Part shown: one piece after another, positions 26,502 to 36,904 of the stretch
Numbering within the stretch: position 1 is the stretch's first letter
Layout: the number at the start of each line of letters is the position of its first letter
Notes under the pieces: generated by a model
Databases searched by the model: none
Seen by the model: only the letters and a program-made list of their open reading frames with translations
What the model was told of the DNA's origin: nothing
Translations under genes and position numbers: made by a program
Source of the DNA: Bacteroidaceae bacterium
GTDB lineage: Bacteria; Bacteroidota; Bacteroidia; Bacteroidales; Bacteroidaceae
Reading direction: 5' to 3'
Length of the DNA: 64,000 bases
Assembly: GCA_017621515.1 (NCBI GenBank)
Contig: JAGASY010000024.1
Span: 1 to 64,000, forward strand

Positions 26502-29363
26502 TCACTTTTTAGGTATCAGCCGAACTTCCGAGTTTAATCCGGAAGCTACAGGTGTCCATTCCGCGTATGTATTTTTCTTATAGTTCAAGTCCACCACATT
26601 TATCTCCTTGAATTTGCGCCATTGCACACCATCGCGGTCGAGCTTGGCAATACGATTCGCCGGAAGATTGGTCACTTCAATCTCCAGCGTATTGTCGCCT
26701 TTCTGCAAATACTTGCTTATATCTATTCTGAACGGCACAGCGAACAACACACCGCATTCTTTTCCATTCACACGTACCCGCGCAGATTCACGCACATCGC
26801 CCAAATCAAGCACATACCCGACAGACACATCTTTCACATTGAATGTGGTCGTATAGACTCCCGTACCCATTGTCACATTGCAAACTGAATCACCAAGCTC
26901 CGTCCATGATTTCGGCTGTTCCATTCTGAATTCAGCAGCCTCCACTTTAGGCGCGCTTTCAACGAAGTTCAAAGTCCATCCCTTAAGAGCAACGGCCGCC
27001 TTTGCATCCAATGTATAATAATTGTAATCAGGCAGCGCATCACCACTGCCACACTCTTGCATTATCTTGTCCGCAGAAGAAGCACTGAAGGTACGCAGTA
27101 TCACAGACTCCCCGGATGCCAATTGCAGACGAACTTTCGCCTCCTTGTCGCCACCGGTTACATCCGCACGTCCTATCTCTCCTGTCATCGGATTATAAAG
27201 TGCCGCATCTTTCGCCCCGACACTCAATGTCACATAACCGTCAAAGTCCTGCCCCTGCAAATTAGATATGAAATAATGATAACCGTCTGCATTCGACCTT
27301 CTGATACATGACAATCCTTGTTCATTGCGCATAGTCTCCTTGTTCGCCGCGTATGCAAGTCCGTCCGTATAGTTCGGCGAACAGATGATAGTTCCTTTCC
27401 CGTATGGCGACACACTGCAAGTCGTGAAATCCGTCTTGACCTCACTTGCAAGCTTTTTCATCACAGCGTCAAACTCACTCTGACGCTCCTTCAGGCTTCC
27501 ATATCCGGGCACAGCCTGCGGACACGAAGCCACAAATATCACCTTTGCCCCTTCATGCGCAAGAGCCAGAATCTGTTTCAGTGTCTCCACCGGCATAAAC
27601 TGCACATCCGGCACCACAATGGCAGAATAAGCGTTCTTCCCGGTGGTTGTCAAATGTCCCTCATTCACCCGGGTCTTTTCAATATACTTATCCGAAATAT
27701 AATCCACATCATATCCCGAAGCCACAATATGCTGTATCGTCTTGATGAACTTCGGAGCACGCTTGTCCATCGAATGTATGTCGAAAAGCACAATCCTGTC
27801 CGGCTGTTCATATATCATGTCGTAATAAGGCAGATACACCAGAAAGTCATTGTCCGGTTCGCCCCATTGCAGGAACGACTGACAACGCTCTATATATTTT
27901 GTAAATGCAGGCAAATCGCGCCATATACTATTGTTTGGAGTCATATCGACCGACGCGTAGAATCTCCATCCGGGCCACTCCGCCTCGCGAGGCGAATAGC
28001 ACGAACCGTGGAAGAACACATGATTGATGCCGGAAAGGAACATCAGGTCAATGTCCGGTTTGCATTGCGACAACGATGTGCGGAAATGCTCTGTAAGCCA
28101 TGTAAACGTCTCGGACGAGGTATATTTCTTACCGGAGATATGCGCTCCGGAAGACGCATACTTCAACATAGATATGTCAGAGAAATTCTTGCGCGTATAG
28201 GCAGTGTCACTCCTCAGCCCCTTTATGCCGAAGTCACTTAACCCGAATCCTTCACACTCAGGAATATCCACTTCTGCATAAATATCAATCAGATTGGCAG
28301 GACTTCCGTGGGCCTGATTGCGCGTGATAGAACCATGCTTGTGCGCCCATTCAGTCCACTGCGAGGTGAAGTTCTCATACAGCAGTTCCCCCATTGTCTG
28401 CCGATAGTCACTGACAATACGGCGGCTTATATCCGTCTGCTGCGCCTCCACACGCATAAAGTCCGGAAAATAGTTCTGCAATTTATATCCTCTACGCTTC
28501 TCAAACTCTTCAAGCAGAAGCGGAGTCCAGTCCGCACCATAAACCTCATACGAATCATTGAAGAACGTATGCGGAGGTTTAACCCCTTGGTTCACAAAAG
28601 CCGTGTCGAAACGCTGCAGATAATGCTCTACCGCCTTCCTGTCGAAATGGTCAATGACCAGTCCTTCGCCTCCGGGAGCGGCACGCTTCACCTGCTGACG
28701 AGTGCGTCCGCAATAAAGAGCGACAATGCGCCAGTCACCTTTCGGCAATTTCTTCAGGTTTATTTCATTCTTCGTGCCCGATGTCCCCGGTGTACTCACC
28801 ACCTGACTTGTCAAATCAAGAGTCCGTTTGTACAAGTAGTCACCCTCACCAGTCTCCTTCAAGTCGTATGCCATCACGCATGACAACTTTGCCACACCTT
28901 TCTGTTTCGGTTCAAAGACAGAAATATCAAGCATTTCATCCGTTCCGCCCTTCACCTCATAGTCCTTAAATATAGCCTTCGCCGCACCTTCGTCTGCCGG
29001 CACAAGCGGACCGCCAAAAGGCCATCCCGTGCCTGTCGCCATATTGGTTTCAACACCCACCTCACTGCCGACAGTCTCCACATGCTGCAGCATCTTCATC
29101 CATTTGGGCGACAGATACGAAATATCATTCTTATCGTTTCCCTGCACACCGTAGATGGGAGTTATCTCGACACCACCGATTCCGGCTTTCGCATACTCCG
29201 TCAGGTTATAAGTAAGGTTCTGCTCATCTACAGCACTTCCCAGCCACCACCAACGTGTGTAAGGACGTGCCTCCGGCTCCGTCTTTATCCATTGCTGTCC
29301 AACAACCGACTGGCTTCCAGTCACTAACAGCGATGCTATAAAAAGTTTTTTTGCACTCTTCAT
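26502..29363 (-). CDS. GH106-type alpha-L-rhamnosidase
   Basis: 953 aa from MKSAKKLFIA, which opens the signal peptide (ends SVVGQQ); an alternative start is at 29390. The N-terminal pattern RPYTRWWWLGSAVDEQNLT, then TEYAKAGIGGVEITPIYGV and TGTGWPFGG, is typical of the large GH106-like rhamnosidase family. The middle carries the long barrel (WTEWAHKHGSITRNQAHGSP, GINHVFFHGSCYSPREAEWP). The C-terminal 150 residues are a beta-sandwich carbohydrate-binding-like domain (VRESARVRVNGKECGV). It would release L-rhamnose from pectic or plant glycosides in the periplasm, feeding the rha genes at 32-37 kb. It is first in the operon with GH27, and a -7-like TATCTTTG is at 29439-29446. Confidence 0.8.
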   Translation of the reverse strand: MKSAKKLFIASLLVTGSQSVVGQQWIKTEPEARPYTRWWWLGSAVDEQNLTYNLTEYAKAGIGGVEITPIYGVQGNDKNDISYLSPKWMKMLQHVETVGSEVGVETNMATGTGWPFGGPLVPADEGAAKAIFKDYEVKGGTDEMLDISVFEPKQKGVAKLSCVMAYDLKETGEGDYLYKRTLDLTSQVVSTPGTSGTKNEINLKKLPKGDWRIVALYCGRTRQQVKRAAPGGEGLVIDHFDRKAVEHYLQRFDTAFVNQGVKPPHTFFNDSYEVYGADWTPLLLEEFEKRRGYKLQNYFPDFMRVEAQQTDISRRIVSDYRQTMGELLYENFTSQWTEWAHKHGSITRNQAHGSPANLIDIYAEVDIPECEGFGLSDFGIKGLRSDTAYTRKNFSDISMLKYASSGAHISGKKYTSSETFTWLTEHFRTSLSQCKPDIDLMFLSGINHVFFHGSCYSPREAEWPGWRFYASVDMTPNNSIWRDLPAFTKYIERCQSFLQWGEPDNDFLVYLPYYDMIYEQPDRIVLFDIHSMDKRAPKFIKTIQHIVASGYDVDYISDKYIEKTRVNEGHLTTTGKNAYSAIVVPDVQFMPVETLKQILALAHEGAKVIFVASCPQAVPGYGSLKERQSEFDAVMKKLASEVKTDFTTCSVSPYGKGTIICSPNYTDGLAYAANKETMRNEQGLSCIRRSNADGYHYFISNLQGQDFDGYVTLSVGAKDAALYNPMTGEIGRADVTGGDKEAKVRLQLASGESVILRTFSASSADKIMQECGSGDALPDYNYYTLDAKAAVALKGWTLNFVESAPKVEAAEFRMEQPKSWTELGDSVCNVTMGTGVYTTTFNVKDVSVGYVLDLGDVRESARVRVNGKECGVLFAVPFRIDISKYLQKGDNTLEIEVTNLPANRIAKLDRDGVQWRKFKEINVVDLNYKKNTYAEWTPVASGLNSEVRLIPKK

Positions 29364-29552
29364 TCCAATTATAATTTGACTGTATCTCATTTAAGGTTGC
29401 CTTCAACACACTCGGAAGCATATCTTCAGACATTTGTGCAAAGATAACATAAAAATCAAACAGACAGGCAGATGAACCGCAATTATATCCAGTAAAAAAG
29501 CAAAAAGCATATTCTACAAAAATGCTCCTAACAAGTTCTCATGGCATCCTCC

Positions 29553-30214
29553 GAATTTTGACAATTTGATTTTCGCCTAAGGCGAGATTTTAACACTTGA
29601 AACACTTATTCACAATTAAGAAAATCTGACCAATTTTACTAATCTATTATAAATCAACAAGATAACTCTTTGAAAAAAGGCATCAGTTTTACCTTAAAAA
29701 TCAACACTTCTGATTAAAACAGTAAACATTTGATTTACTGCATGTTAGCTTTTAAATCATTTGATTCATGTCAATTTTTATTTCTCTTGCCCATTTTTGT
29801 ACGGATTTTCGGACAAACAGGGAATTTTACATCCATTAACACAAAATTCTGTGTCCAGTGTCTTTTTTCCCGATTCCAAGAGTTTTTTCAGCAACAGTGC
29901 GCTGAAAATTTCTCCAATCTACTAAGCAGTTAAAATTGCAGTGCGCTGCGGTTGAAAAAACAGTGCGCATCCAAGAAAAAAACAGTGCGCTGAAAATTTA
30001 AAAACTTAGTACTTGTTTTCAGCCACTCTTCGCCGGGAATAAATAAATGTGAACAAACCGCCCTAAAATGAAACACTATTTCACATTTGAAAGTTGCTTT
30101 CAGAAATTTCAAAAATAAGCGCATTTTTCAATGAAACTTCCTCTCGCTCGAAAAAAGCCCGAAAAATCGCGTTTTTTCGCAAATAGAATGTTAAAATTTT
30201 GAAGTAACAAAAGG
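29553..30214 (-). repeat. 670-bp noncoding element, copy 3 (subfamily A, inverted, complete)
   Basis: The reverse complement aligns along its whole length with 14921-15590, including the left end CTTCAAAATTTTAACATTC and the right end GGCGAAAATCAAATTGTC. It has four GCGCACTG-type motifs (about 29897-29995), one in a variant block (TGCGCATCCAAG) that replaces the TTATCCACA seen in copies 1 and 2. It lies upstream of the GH106 gene and downstream of the 30407-31270 gene. The plus-strand frame at 29730-29933 matches the frame in copy 2 only because the DNA repeats. Confidence 0.9.
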
Positions 30215-30309
30215 ATAGCAAAATAAGGGAATACATTTCTTTTTGACATCATTTCACCCATTCCAATAACAGGTACATTCTTATAAAAACTACAGAAATG
30301 CATAATTTA

Positions 30310-30348
30310 GTGGTTGTATTCGACAGGGAATCTGTCAAATACAACCAC
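30310..30348. repeat. Short REP-like palindrome
   Basis: Arms GTGGTTGTATTCGACAG and CTGTCAAATACAACCAC (17 bp, one mismatch) around GGAAT. This is the minimal form of the palindromic family also seen at 541-737, 38210-38316 and 40264-40334. Confidence 0.75.
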
Positions 30349-30406
30349 ACAGCTATAATAAACAAAAAACTTCTAAATGAGAAGAAAAGGGGAAAATACG
30401 CTCCTT

Positions 30407-31270
30407 CTATCTCACCACATACTTCCTGCCGTTCTGAATATACAAACCTTTTGCAGGCTTCTTGTCAATGCGTCTGCCGGAAAGGTCATACATCGCTCCC
30501 GATTCCGTTTTCTCGTCAGGAACGATTGTGGATATTCCGGTCTTCACATCGTTGATGCGCTTCTCTATCGCCTCACGCAGCTCCATATCTTCCAACAAAA
30601 GCTCACCATCACGATAGAAGGAGAGGAAATATCTGACCACCCCACTAACTTCAGGAAACATGAGACCTACAGGACCACTTCCCCGACCTCCGATTCCATA
30701 AATTATAGCGTTTGCCATAGGGCGAGATTCTCCATTCAACAAAGTTATGCTACTATAAGATCGCACCTCTTCCTCAATTATGCCACCCAAATGTCCGGTT
30801 CTGACAGTCTTTATATTCTCCCAATCACCAGAGAAGTCATAGAGAAGCCTATCTCCCTCCATTTTCTTCCAATATCCGCCACAAATAAAACAATCTTCCC
30901 AATCTTCTCCTAAATTAATCCAGACACAACCGTCCTCGTCTTCACGGATATAAAATTGGAGCAAAGATTCTCCTTCTATCAAAGTCGTGATTGTTTCTGG
31001 GTATCGCTTTGGCAGCCAATAATATACATACATACGCATAATTGTATATTCCTTTCCGTCAAATATGGTATCTCCTGCGGAATAATAATACACAGCCTGC
31101 ATGTAAGTTCCGTGTTCTATAAAATCTTCAGTTGAAGAGCAATCCAGACCTACTTCCACCCATGCCACACTTTCCTTGCCAAGAAAACATCTTTCGTTCT
31201 CAGCGGTTTGCGATTGTGGAAACATCTTCACACAAAGTAATGAAACCATAAGCAAGACAAAACTTCTCAT
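30407..31270 (-). CDS. Secreted protein of unknown function with a sorting-type C-terminus
   Basis: A 287-aa protein with a signal peptide (MRSFVLLMVSLLCVKMFPQS). The body is rich in aromatic and acidic residues with two close cysteines (DCFICGGYW) and matches no family I know. The C-terminus (MYDLSGRRIDKKPAKGLYI, ending RKYVVR) closely resembles the GH27 tail at 23956 and the tail of the 13151-14689 product, suggesting a shared export or anchoring route. It is a single gene between repeat copy 3 and an AT-rich gap. Confidence 0.65.
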   Translation of the reverse strand: MRSFVLLMVSLLCVKMFPQSQTAENERCFLGKESVAWVEVGLDCSSTEDFIEHGTYMQAVYYYSAGDTIFDGKEYTIMRMYVYYWLPKRYPETITTLIEGESLLQFYIREDEDGCVWINLGEDWEDCFICGGYWKKMEGDRLLYDFSGDWENIKTVRTGHLGGIIEEEVRSYSSITLLNGESRPMANAIIYGIGGRGSGPVGLMFPEVSGVVRYFLSFYRDGELLLEDMELREAIEKRINDVKTGISTIVPDEKTESGAMYDLSGRRIDKKPAKGLYIQNGRKYVVR

Positions 31271-31586
31271 AATATATAATGTTTAAATGATTTATTAGAT
31301 TCCGCTATCAGGATATTTTCATAGTTCTACAGAGCGACCAATTCCAACAAAAGCATTTAGTTAACACAATCTATTTCTATAACAGCACCACATATCACTC
31401 ACAATTCCGGCATCAATACATTGTGACATCATTGGCACATAATTTTGTATCCGTCCAGAACTTTTATCATCTACCGTTATTACCGCCAAATATATCACAT
31501 AAATTCAGAATCCCCAAAACATTTTCACAAATAAAGTTCAGGAACTACAAGTTTCCGAAAGGCGGAGAAGAAATAGAAAAGGGGAT

Positions 31587-31624
31587 AAAAAAATCTATCC
31601 CCACACTTCACAGTGTAGGGATAG
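31587..31624 (-). terminator. Terminator of the rhamnose operon
   Basis: Minus-strand stem CTATCCCTACACT with GTGTGGGGATAG around a short loop, followed by ATTTTTTTA. It lies about 380 bp beyond the rhaD stop and fits leftward transcription. The rest of 31271-32003 has no gene I can support; a run of nine Gs is at 31958-31966. Confidence 0.75.
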
Positions 31625-32003
31625 TCAGGTGAAATGTTAATATTTCTATTGGGGGAAGGACCTGAGTTTCACAACCCGTTTCGTTCTTACATTTGTTTGG
31701 GACAAATTATTAAGAACTAATGTCCGTTAGCATAATATATGTATGAATATTCATTTCTTTTTTTGTTGAAAAATCTCCGTCAAGACATTTTCTAATCAGA
31801 ATCATATCTGTTGGAAACTCTCCAAGCAACTTCACTTCTGAATTGCGATACAAATATAGCTATTATTCTATTACCACAATACATTTAAGCATAAAAATCT
31901 ACCACTTATTCGTTTTTTTTGCCCATTTAATCACAAAATTAACAAATTTTTGCAATCGGGGGGGGGTAATTTTTGAGGTCTTTCTATGCAAAAAACGCAT
32001 TTT

Positions 32004-32816
32004 CTATTTGGGCAATCCGAAAGTGTCCGAAAGTTCTTTCATTTGTTCTTCCGTCATACCGTCCGGAACAAAGCCCATATTCTTTGCCGCAATATAAATC
32101 AAAGCGGACTTGTTCAGCACATCGACCTGATCGAATGCAGACATAATATCCGTATCGACAGCAAAGACTCCATGCTTCTCCCACATCACCACATCGTAAT
32201 CGTCGTCAATGGCTTTTATAGTGGCATCAGCAAGCTCCACACTGCTCGGCATCATATAAGACACCATGCCAAGCCCGCGAGGACAGAAAGCTTTTGTCTC
32301 CGGTATCATACTCCACAGAATCTTTGTAGCCACATCCTTTTCCATAAACTTCTTATTGTGCGTAAGCGCCACAAGCTCTATCGGATGGGTATGCAAAGAT
32401 GCACGGTAAGGAGAGCCCTTTGCCAGCAAATAATCATGTACAGACAGATGAGAAGGAAGTTCTGAAGTCGGCTTTACCGGTTTGTCCGCAATAATCACAT
32501 AAGAAGCGCAATCGTCAAGGATACGTATGATACTTCCGTTGTCCATAGGCCAACGCGCCAAATCGCGCATACGCATCTGCGTTCCTTTGCAGTAAAAATA
32601 GCATCCCTTCAGATGAGGCAGCGTGGTACCGATAGGCATCACATCGCTTATTGCAGGCATTGCCCTCATTTCCTCATCCACATACTCCGTAATGTTCACC
32701 GTGATGTTACCACCATTACGTTCTGCCCAACCTTTCTGCCACAAGTAACCGGCAGCCTCAGCCACCTGATTCACGGCTCTTGCCAGAGCCGGACGATTTT
32801 CCAAAATTGAAGTCAT
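32004..32816 (-). CDS. rhaD: Rhamnulose-1-phosphate aldolase
   Basis: 270 aa from MTSILENRP, close to the 274 aa of E. coli RhaD; an upstream in-frame start at 32891 would add 25 unrelated residues. It is a class II zinc aldolase: zinc ligands in LHTHP (His142, His144) and WEKHG (His215), general base in TSELPSH (Glu119), and the opening AERNGGNITV. It splits L-rhamnulose-1-phosphate into DHAP and L-lactaldehyde in the cytoplasm. It is last gene of the leftward rhaB-rhaA-rhaT-rhaD cluster, 132 bp after rhaT. Confidence 0.95.
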   Translation of the reverse strand: MTSILENRPALARAVNQVAEAAGYLWQKGWAERNGGNITVNITEYVDEEMRAMPAISDVMPIGTTLPHLKGCYFYCKGTQMRMRDLARWPMDNGSIIRILDDCASYVIIADKPVKPTSELPSHLSVHDYLLAKGSPYRASLHTHPIELVALTHNKKFMEKDVATKILWSMIPETKAFCPRGLGMVSYMMPSSVELADATIKAIDDDYDVVMWEKHGVFAVDTDIMSAFDQVDVLNKSALIYIAAKNMGFVPDGMTEEQMKELSDTFGLPK

Positions 32817-32948
32817 AAGTATTTTTTCATTGAACGGGCATACGCACCGGCAAGTCTTCGTTCTCGACACCTGCCATAAAGAAGCGCGCATGCCCCACTT
32901 TTTTCTATTGTTTTTTACTTTTTATTTTCACAATCTGCCCATTCTCCA

Positions 32949-33983
32949 CTATAGCATCTGCGGCAGAAATGAGCTTATAATAAGTACGATAATTCCCACT
33001 ACGAGTACGGCTACAGTCTTCTGCGAACATCCTTTCCACTCTTTCAATATGATGCCCCACACATTAGAGAAGACCACATTGAGAGCCATAAGAATACAGA
33101 AAGAGAGCGTCATGAGTGTCTGCGACTCTGTAAGGAAACCCTTTCCGAGCGAAAGTCCGAAGAACTGGCTATACCAGAGTGCTCCCGCCAGAATGCAGAA
33201 CAACAAGTTATTGCCCCACACATTTGCCTTTCCGTAGTCGCTCCATGTTCCGTTCTTTGTGTTCTGGAAGAAGCAATATGCCGCATTAGTCAAGAAACCT
33301 CCAAGCGTCACGAGAAATGTAGCAGGTAAAGTTTTATACATGTCCGGTGTAAGTTCGCCGAAATTGATGTCCTTTCCGAACTCCAGTCCTACATTGAAAC
33401 AGCCGCTCATGAATCCAGCCAACAAAGCGATGGCAAGCCCTTTCGGGAAATTGAAGTCCTTGACAGCGGCTTTTTTCTCCTCTTCCGAGAGCGACGCAGC
33501 CTTCATGGAACCTGCCACTCCGATAATGGCAATGCCAAGCAGTGTGACAGCCACTCCAAGCAGTACGGCAAAAGTCAGCGAAGCCAATGCGTTCTGTTCA
33601 GGGAAGAAGATGTTAAGCAACACCGGTCCCATGACAGTACCAAGTCCGGCGCAAGTGCCGAGAGCAATTGACTGCCCGAGAGCCACACCCAGATAGCGCA
33701 TCGAGAGTCCGAATGTCAGTCCGCCCACACCCCACAACACACCGAAGAGCATGGTCATCCATATATTAAATGAAGAACCGGCAGCAAACAGTTCAAAGAA
33801 ACTGTGCCCTTCCGGAACCGCCAGCATGGCACCGAACAACGGCAACACAAGCCATGCGAACACTCCCTGCACAATCCAATAGGACTCCCAACTCCAGTCC
33901 TTAATCTTATTTATAGGGACATAGCAGCTTGACTGGCAAAATGCGCCTACTGCTATTATCAACAGTCCTATTACTATTTCCAT
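32949..33983 (-). CDS. rhaT: L-rhamnose/proton symporter
   Basis: A 344-aa integral membrane protein with about ten hydrophobic segments, the usual RhaT size. The opening IVIGLLIIAVGAFCQSSCYV, then WSWESYWIVQGVFAWLVLP and LGVALGQSIALGTCAGLGT, are RhaT signatures. It imports L-rhamnose across the inner membrane. It lies between rhaA (116 bp upstream) and rhaD. Confidence 0.95.
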   Translation of the reverse strand: MEIVIGLLIIAVGAFCQSSCYVPINKIKDWSWESYWIVQGVFAWLVLPLFGAMLAVPEGHSFFELFAAGSSFNIWMTMLFGVLWGVGGLTFGLSMRYLGVALGQSIALGTCAGLGTVMGPVLLNIFFPEQNALASLTFAVLLGVAVTLLGIAIIGVAGSMKAASLSEEEKKAAVKDFNFPKGLAIALLAGFMSGCFNVGLEFGKDINFGELTPDMYKTLPATFLVTLGGFLTNAAYCFFQNTKNGTWSDYGKANVWGNNLLFCILAGALWYSQFFGLSLGKGFLTESQTLMTLSFCILMALNVVFSNVWGIILKEWKGCSQKTVAVLVVGIIVLIISSFLPQML

Positions 33984-34099
33984 ATTCCCTTAACCTATAA
34001 ATTAACAGACCGGCGAGCAGACAAGCCTACTGCCACCCGGAGATATGCCTCCGAACAGTACTTCCGCCTGTCAACCCGCCTGTCCAAAAAGAAAATGAA

Positions 34100-35353
34100 T
34101 TATCTCTTAGACGTTACTTCCGTCTCATATTTCTCCACTTCTGCAATGAAGCTCTCGCCCACAGGAACACCGTTGCGCAGACAGAACTCGTCCCATACAG
34201 CTCCCCAAGGCAATGACTTGCATTCCTCAAGCAATGCAAGACGCTCAAATCCCTGACCGTTGAGTTCATATTCGCGAAGAGTCTTCAACGGCTCAAGTAA
34301 AGCAAGCAACATGCACTTCTGAGTTGCGCGGCTACCTATCACGTAAGCACCGATACGGTTGATGGAAGCATCGAAGTAGTCAAGACCGATATGCACCTTG
34401 CCAAGAGCATCGCAACGTACAATTTCCTTGCACAAATCGAGCGTGTCATCGTTCATGATGGTCACATGGTCAGAGTCCCAACGTACCGGACGGCTCACAT
34501 GGAGCATCACTTCCGGAGTATAGAGCAACAATGATGAAAGTTTGTCTGCCACACTCTCCGTCGGATGGAAGTGACCGGTATCGAGAGTGACAATCTTGCC
34601 GCGACTTGCCGCATAGCCGATATAGAAGTCGTTAGAGCCCACTGTATAGCTTTCGAGACCGATACCGAAGACTTTCGATTCCACACAATCCTTCATGTTC
34701 TCATACTTCACCTCAAATATTCTGTCGAGAGAGTCCTTAAGCAATTCACGGTAGAGCATACGGTTCACCGTGATGTCCTTGCTTCCGTCATGCACCCACA
34801 AGTTCATGATACACGGGTCGCCCTGAGCCTTACCCATTGCTTCAGCCACGGCACGGCAACGCTTCGTATGTTCAATCCAAAATTCGCGGATTCCCTTGTC
34901 CGGATTGGCAAGCGACAAACTTCCACTCTTAGGATGAGAGAACGAAGTAGAATTGAAGTCAAGCTTCATATTATTCTCCTTAGCCCAATCTATCCAGCTC
35001 TGGAAATGCTTCGGCTCCACCTGATCGCGGTCAACAACCTCGCCCTTGAAGTCTCCATATATCTCATGGAGGTTCAAACGATGGTTGCCCGGAATCATCG
35101 ATGCAGCCTTGAGCACATCCTGACGCAGCTCATCAATGTTGCGCGCCTTGCCCGGATAATTTCCGGTAGCCTGAATACCTCCGGTGAGGTCTCCGCCCTG
35201 ATTCTCAAATCCTGCCACGTCGTCAGCCTGCCAGCAGTGGAGACTGAGTTGTATGTTCTGAAGCTTTGCAATAGCCTCTTCCGTATCAATACCGATTGCA
35301 GCGTAACGCTCTTTTGCAACCTCATAAGCTTTCTCGATAAGTTCTTCTTTCAT
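34100..35353 (-). CDS. rhaA: L-rhamnose isomerase
   Basis: 417 aa from MKEELIEKAY; the longer frame from 35407 adds 18 residues without homology and would overlap the end of rhaB. Family signatures are LSLHCWQADDVAGFE, the metal site around LDFNSTSFSHPKSGS and TLDTGHFHPTESVADK, and GLDYFDASINRIGAYVIG. It converts L-rhamnose to L-rhamnulose. The start lies 40 bp after the rhaB stop. Confidence 0.96.
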   Translation of the reverse strand: MKEELIEKAYEVAKERYAAIGIDTEEAIAKLQNIQLSLHCWQADDVAGFENQGGDLTGGIQATGNYPGKARNIDELRQDVLKAASMIPGNHRLNLHEIYGDFKGEVVDRDQVEPKHFQSWIDWAKENNMKLDFNSTSFSHPKSGSLSLANPDKGIREFWIEHTKRCRAVAEAMGKAQGDPCIMNLWVHDGSKDITVNRMLYRELLKDSLDRIFEVKYENMKDCVESKVFGIGLESYTVGSNDFYIGYAASRGKIVTLDTGHFHPTESVADKLSSLLLYTPEVMLHVSRPVRWDSDHVTIMNDDTLDLCKEIVRCDALGKVHIGLDYFDASINRIGAYVIGSRATQKCMLLALLEPLKTLREYELNGQGFERLALLEECKSLPWGAVWDEFCLRNGVPVGESFIAEVEKYETEVTSKR

Positions 35354-35393
35354 TTCTTTCGATTTATTTATATAGTTAATAATGTTTCGTCCG

Positions 35394-36869
35394 TCAAATC
35401 TCCGCATTGCTCACAGCGAGATACTTCTCATACGCAACATCCCAAGCCTCCCGGTCTTGCGGCAGGTAAGTCTTCAGTTCGATAGAGGCAGCTATGATTT
35501 TCCTCATCTCGAACATATCCCCCACCAGTCCGGCGGCTTTTGCCTGAAGCATGATATTGCCGATGGCAGTTCCTTCCACAGGACCGCATACGACAGGAAT
35601 GCCTACCGAATTGGCTGTGAACTGCATCAGATGGCGGTTGTATGTGCCTCCGCCTATCACATGTAGTTTCTCGATTTCAAACGGCGACAAATCCTTCAGA
35701 TAGCCAAGCACCTGACGATAGCGCATGGCAAGGCTCTCGAATATGCACCGTGCTATTTCCTTATATCCTTCCGGCACATGCTGCCCTGTCTTGCGGCAAT
35801 ATTCGCGAATGGCATCGACCATCGACACCGGATTGGCGAAGCAAGGTGCATCCGGATTGATGAAGCAGCGGAACGGTTCTGCCTCGAGGCTCTCGTTGTT
35901 GATGAGATTCACATCCTTCGGAGCGTCCGTCCACTCTTTGCGACAACGCTCCAACAGCCACATGCCGCAGATGTTCTTCAAGAAGCGGGTAGTTCCGTCA
36001 ATACCTCCCTCGTTTGTGAAGTTATAGGCAAAGCTCTCCTTATTTATAATAGCATCTTTGGTCTCGATTCCGAGCAACGACCATGTTCCGCAGCTCAAAT
36101 AAGCGAAACGCTCATCCCGGGCGGGTACAGCCGCCACAGCCGCTCCCGTATCATGTCCCGCCACAGCCACCACAGGCACCGCCCCAAGTCCGGTCTGTCT
36201 CTGCACTTCCTCGCTCAACACTCCCACCTTGTCACTCGGGTTCACATAGCGTCCGAACTGTTTTTCCTTCAGCCCTATCACCTCCAGCAGTTCCGTGTCT
36301 ATACGCTTCGTGCGCGGATCGAGCAACTGGCTTGTAGATAATATCGTGTATTCACACACCGCCTCACCAGTCAGCATATACATCAGTGCGTCAGGTACAA
36401 AAAGTATCTTGTCTGCCACTTCCAGAGCGGAATCGCCGTTACGACGGAGAGTCGCCAACTGGAACAATGAGTTGAAATTCATAAACTGTATGCCGGTCTT
36501 CTCATACACTTTCTCTTTCGGCACCAGCTTGAAATATTCCTCCATTGCACCTTCCGTATGCGGGTCGCGATAGCAATACGGATTGCGCAATATGCCTCCG
36601 TCCTTGCCAATCATCACAAAATCCACACCCCATGTGTCAATTCCCACGGACTGAATCTCGATGTGCTCATCAGCCACCAGCTTCAGCCCCCGGATAATCT
36701 CGGCATACAGAGCATAGATGTCCCAGAAAAAATGTCCTCCCGTCTCTATAATCTGATTAGGGAATCTTGTCAGTTCACGCTGTTCAAGCTTTCCATCTAC
36801 AATACTTCCAAGAATTGTACGTCCGCTTGTAGCACCTAAGTCAACAGCAAAGAAATTACATGTCGCCAT
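35394..36869 (-). CDS. rhaB: Rhamnulokinase
   Basis: A 491-aa FGGY-type sugar kinase: N-terminal AVDLGATSGRTILG phosphate-binding loop, GIDTWGVDFVMIG, then GHDTGAAVAAVPA and the late IGGGTYNRHLMQF adenosine motif. It phosphorylates L-rhamnulose. It is the first gene of the rha operon, with a promoter-like pair at 36905-36934. No AraC- or GntR-type regulator is encoded next to it in this window. Confidence 0.95.
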   Translation of the reverse strand: MATCNFFAVDLGATSGRTILGSIVDGKLEQRELTRFPNQIIETGGHFFWDIYALYAEIIRGLKLVADEHIEIQSVGIDTWGVDFVMIGKDGGILRNPYCYRDPHTEGAMEEYFKLVPKEKVYEKTGIQFMNFNSLFQLATLRRNGDSALEVADKILFVPDALMYMLTGEAVCEYTILSTSQLLDPRTKRIDTELLEVIGLKEKQFGRYVNPSDKVGVLSEEVQRQTGLGAVPVVAVAGHDTGAAVAAVPARDERFAYLSCGTWSLLGIETKDAIINKESFAYNFTNEGGIDGTTRFLKNICGMWLLERCRKEWTDAPKDVNLINNESLEAEPFRCFINPDAPCFANPVSMVDAIREYCRKTGQHVPEGYKEIARCIFESLAMRYRQVLGYLKDLSPFEIEKLHVIGGGTYNRHLMQFTANSVGIPVVCGPVEGTAIGNIMLQAKAAGLVGDMFEMRKIIAASIELKTYLPQDREAWDVAYEKYLAVSNAEI

Positions 36870-36904
36870 ATTTGTTCCAAAGTATTAGTGTTGTTTATCA
36901 GCTC

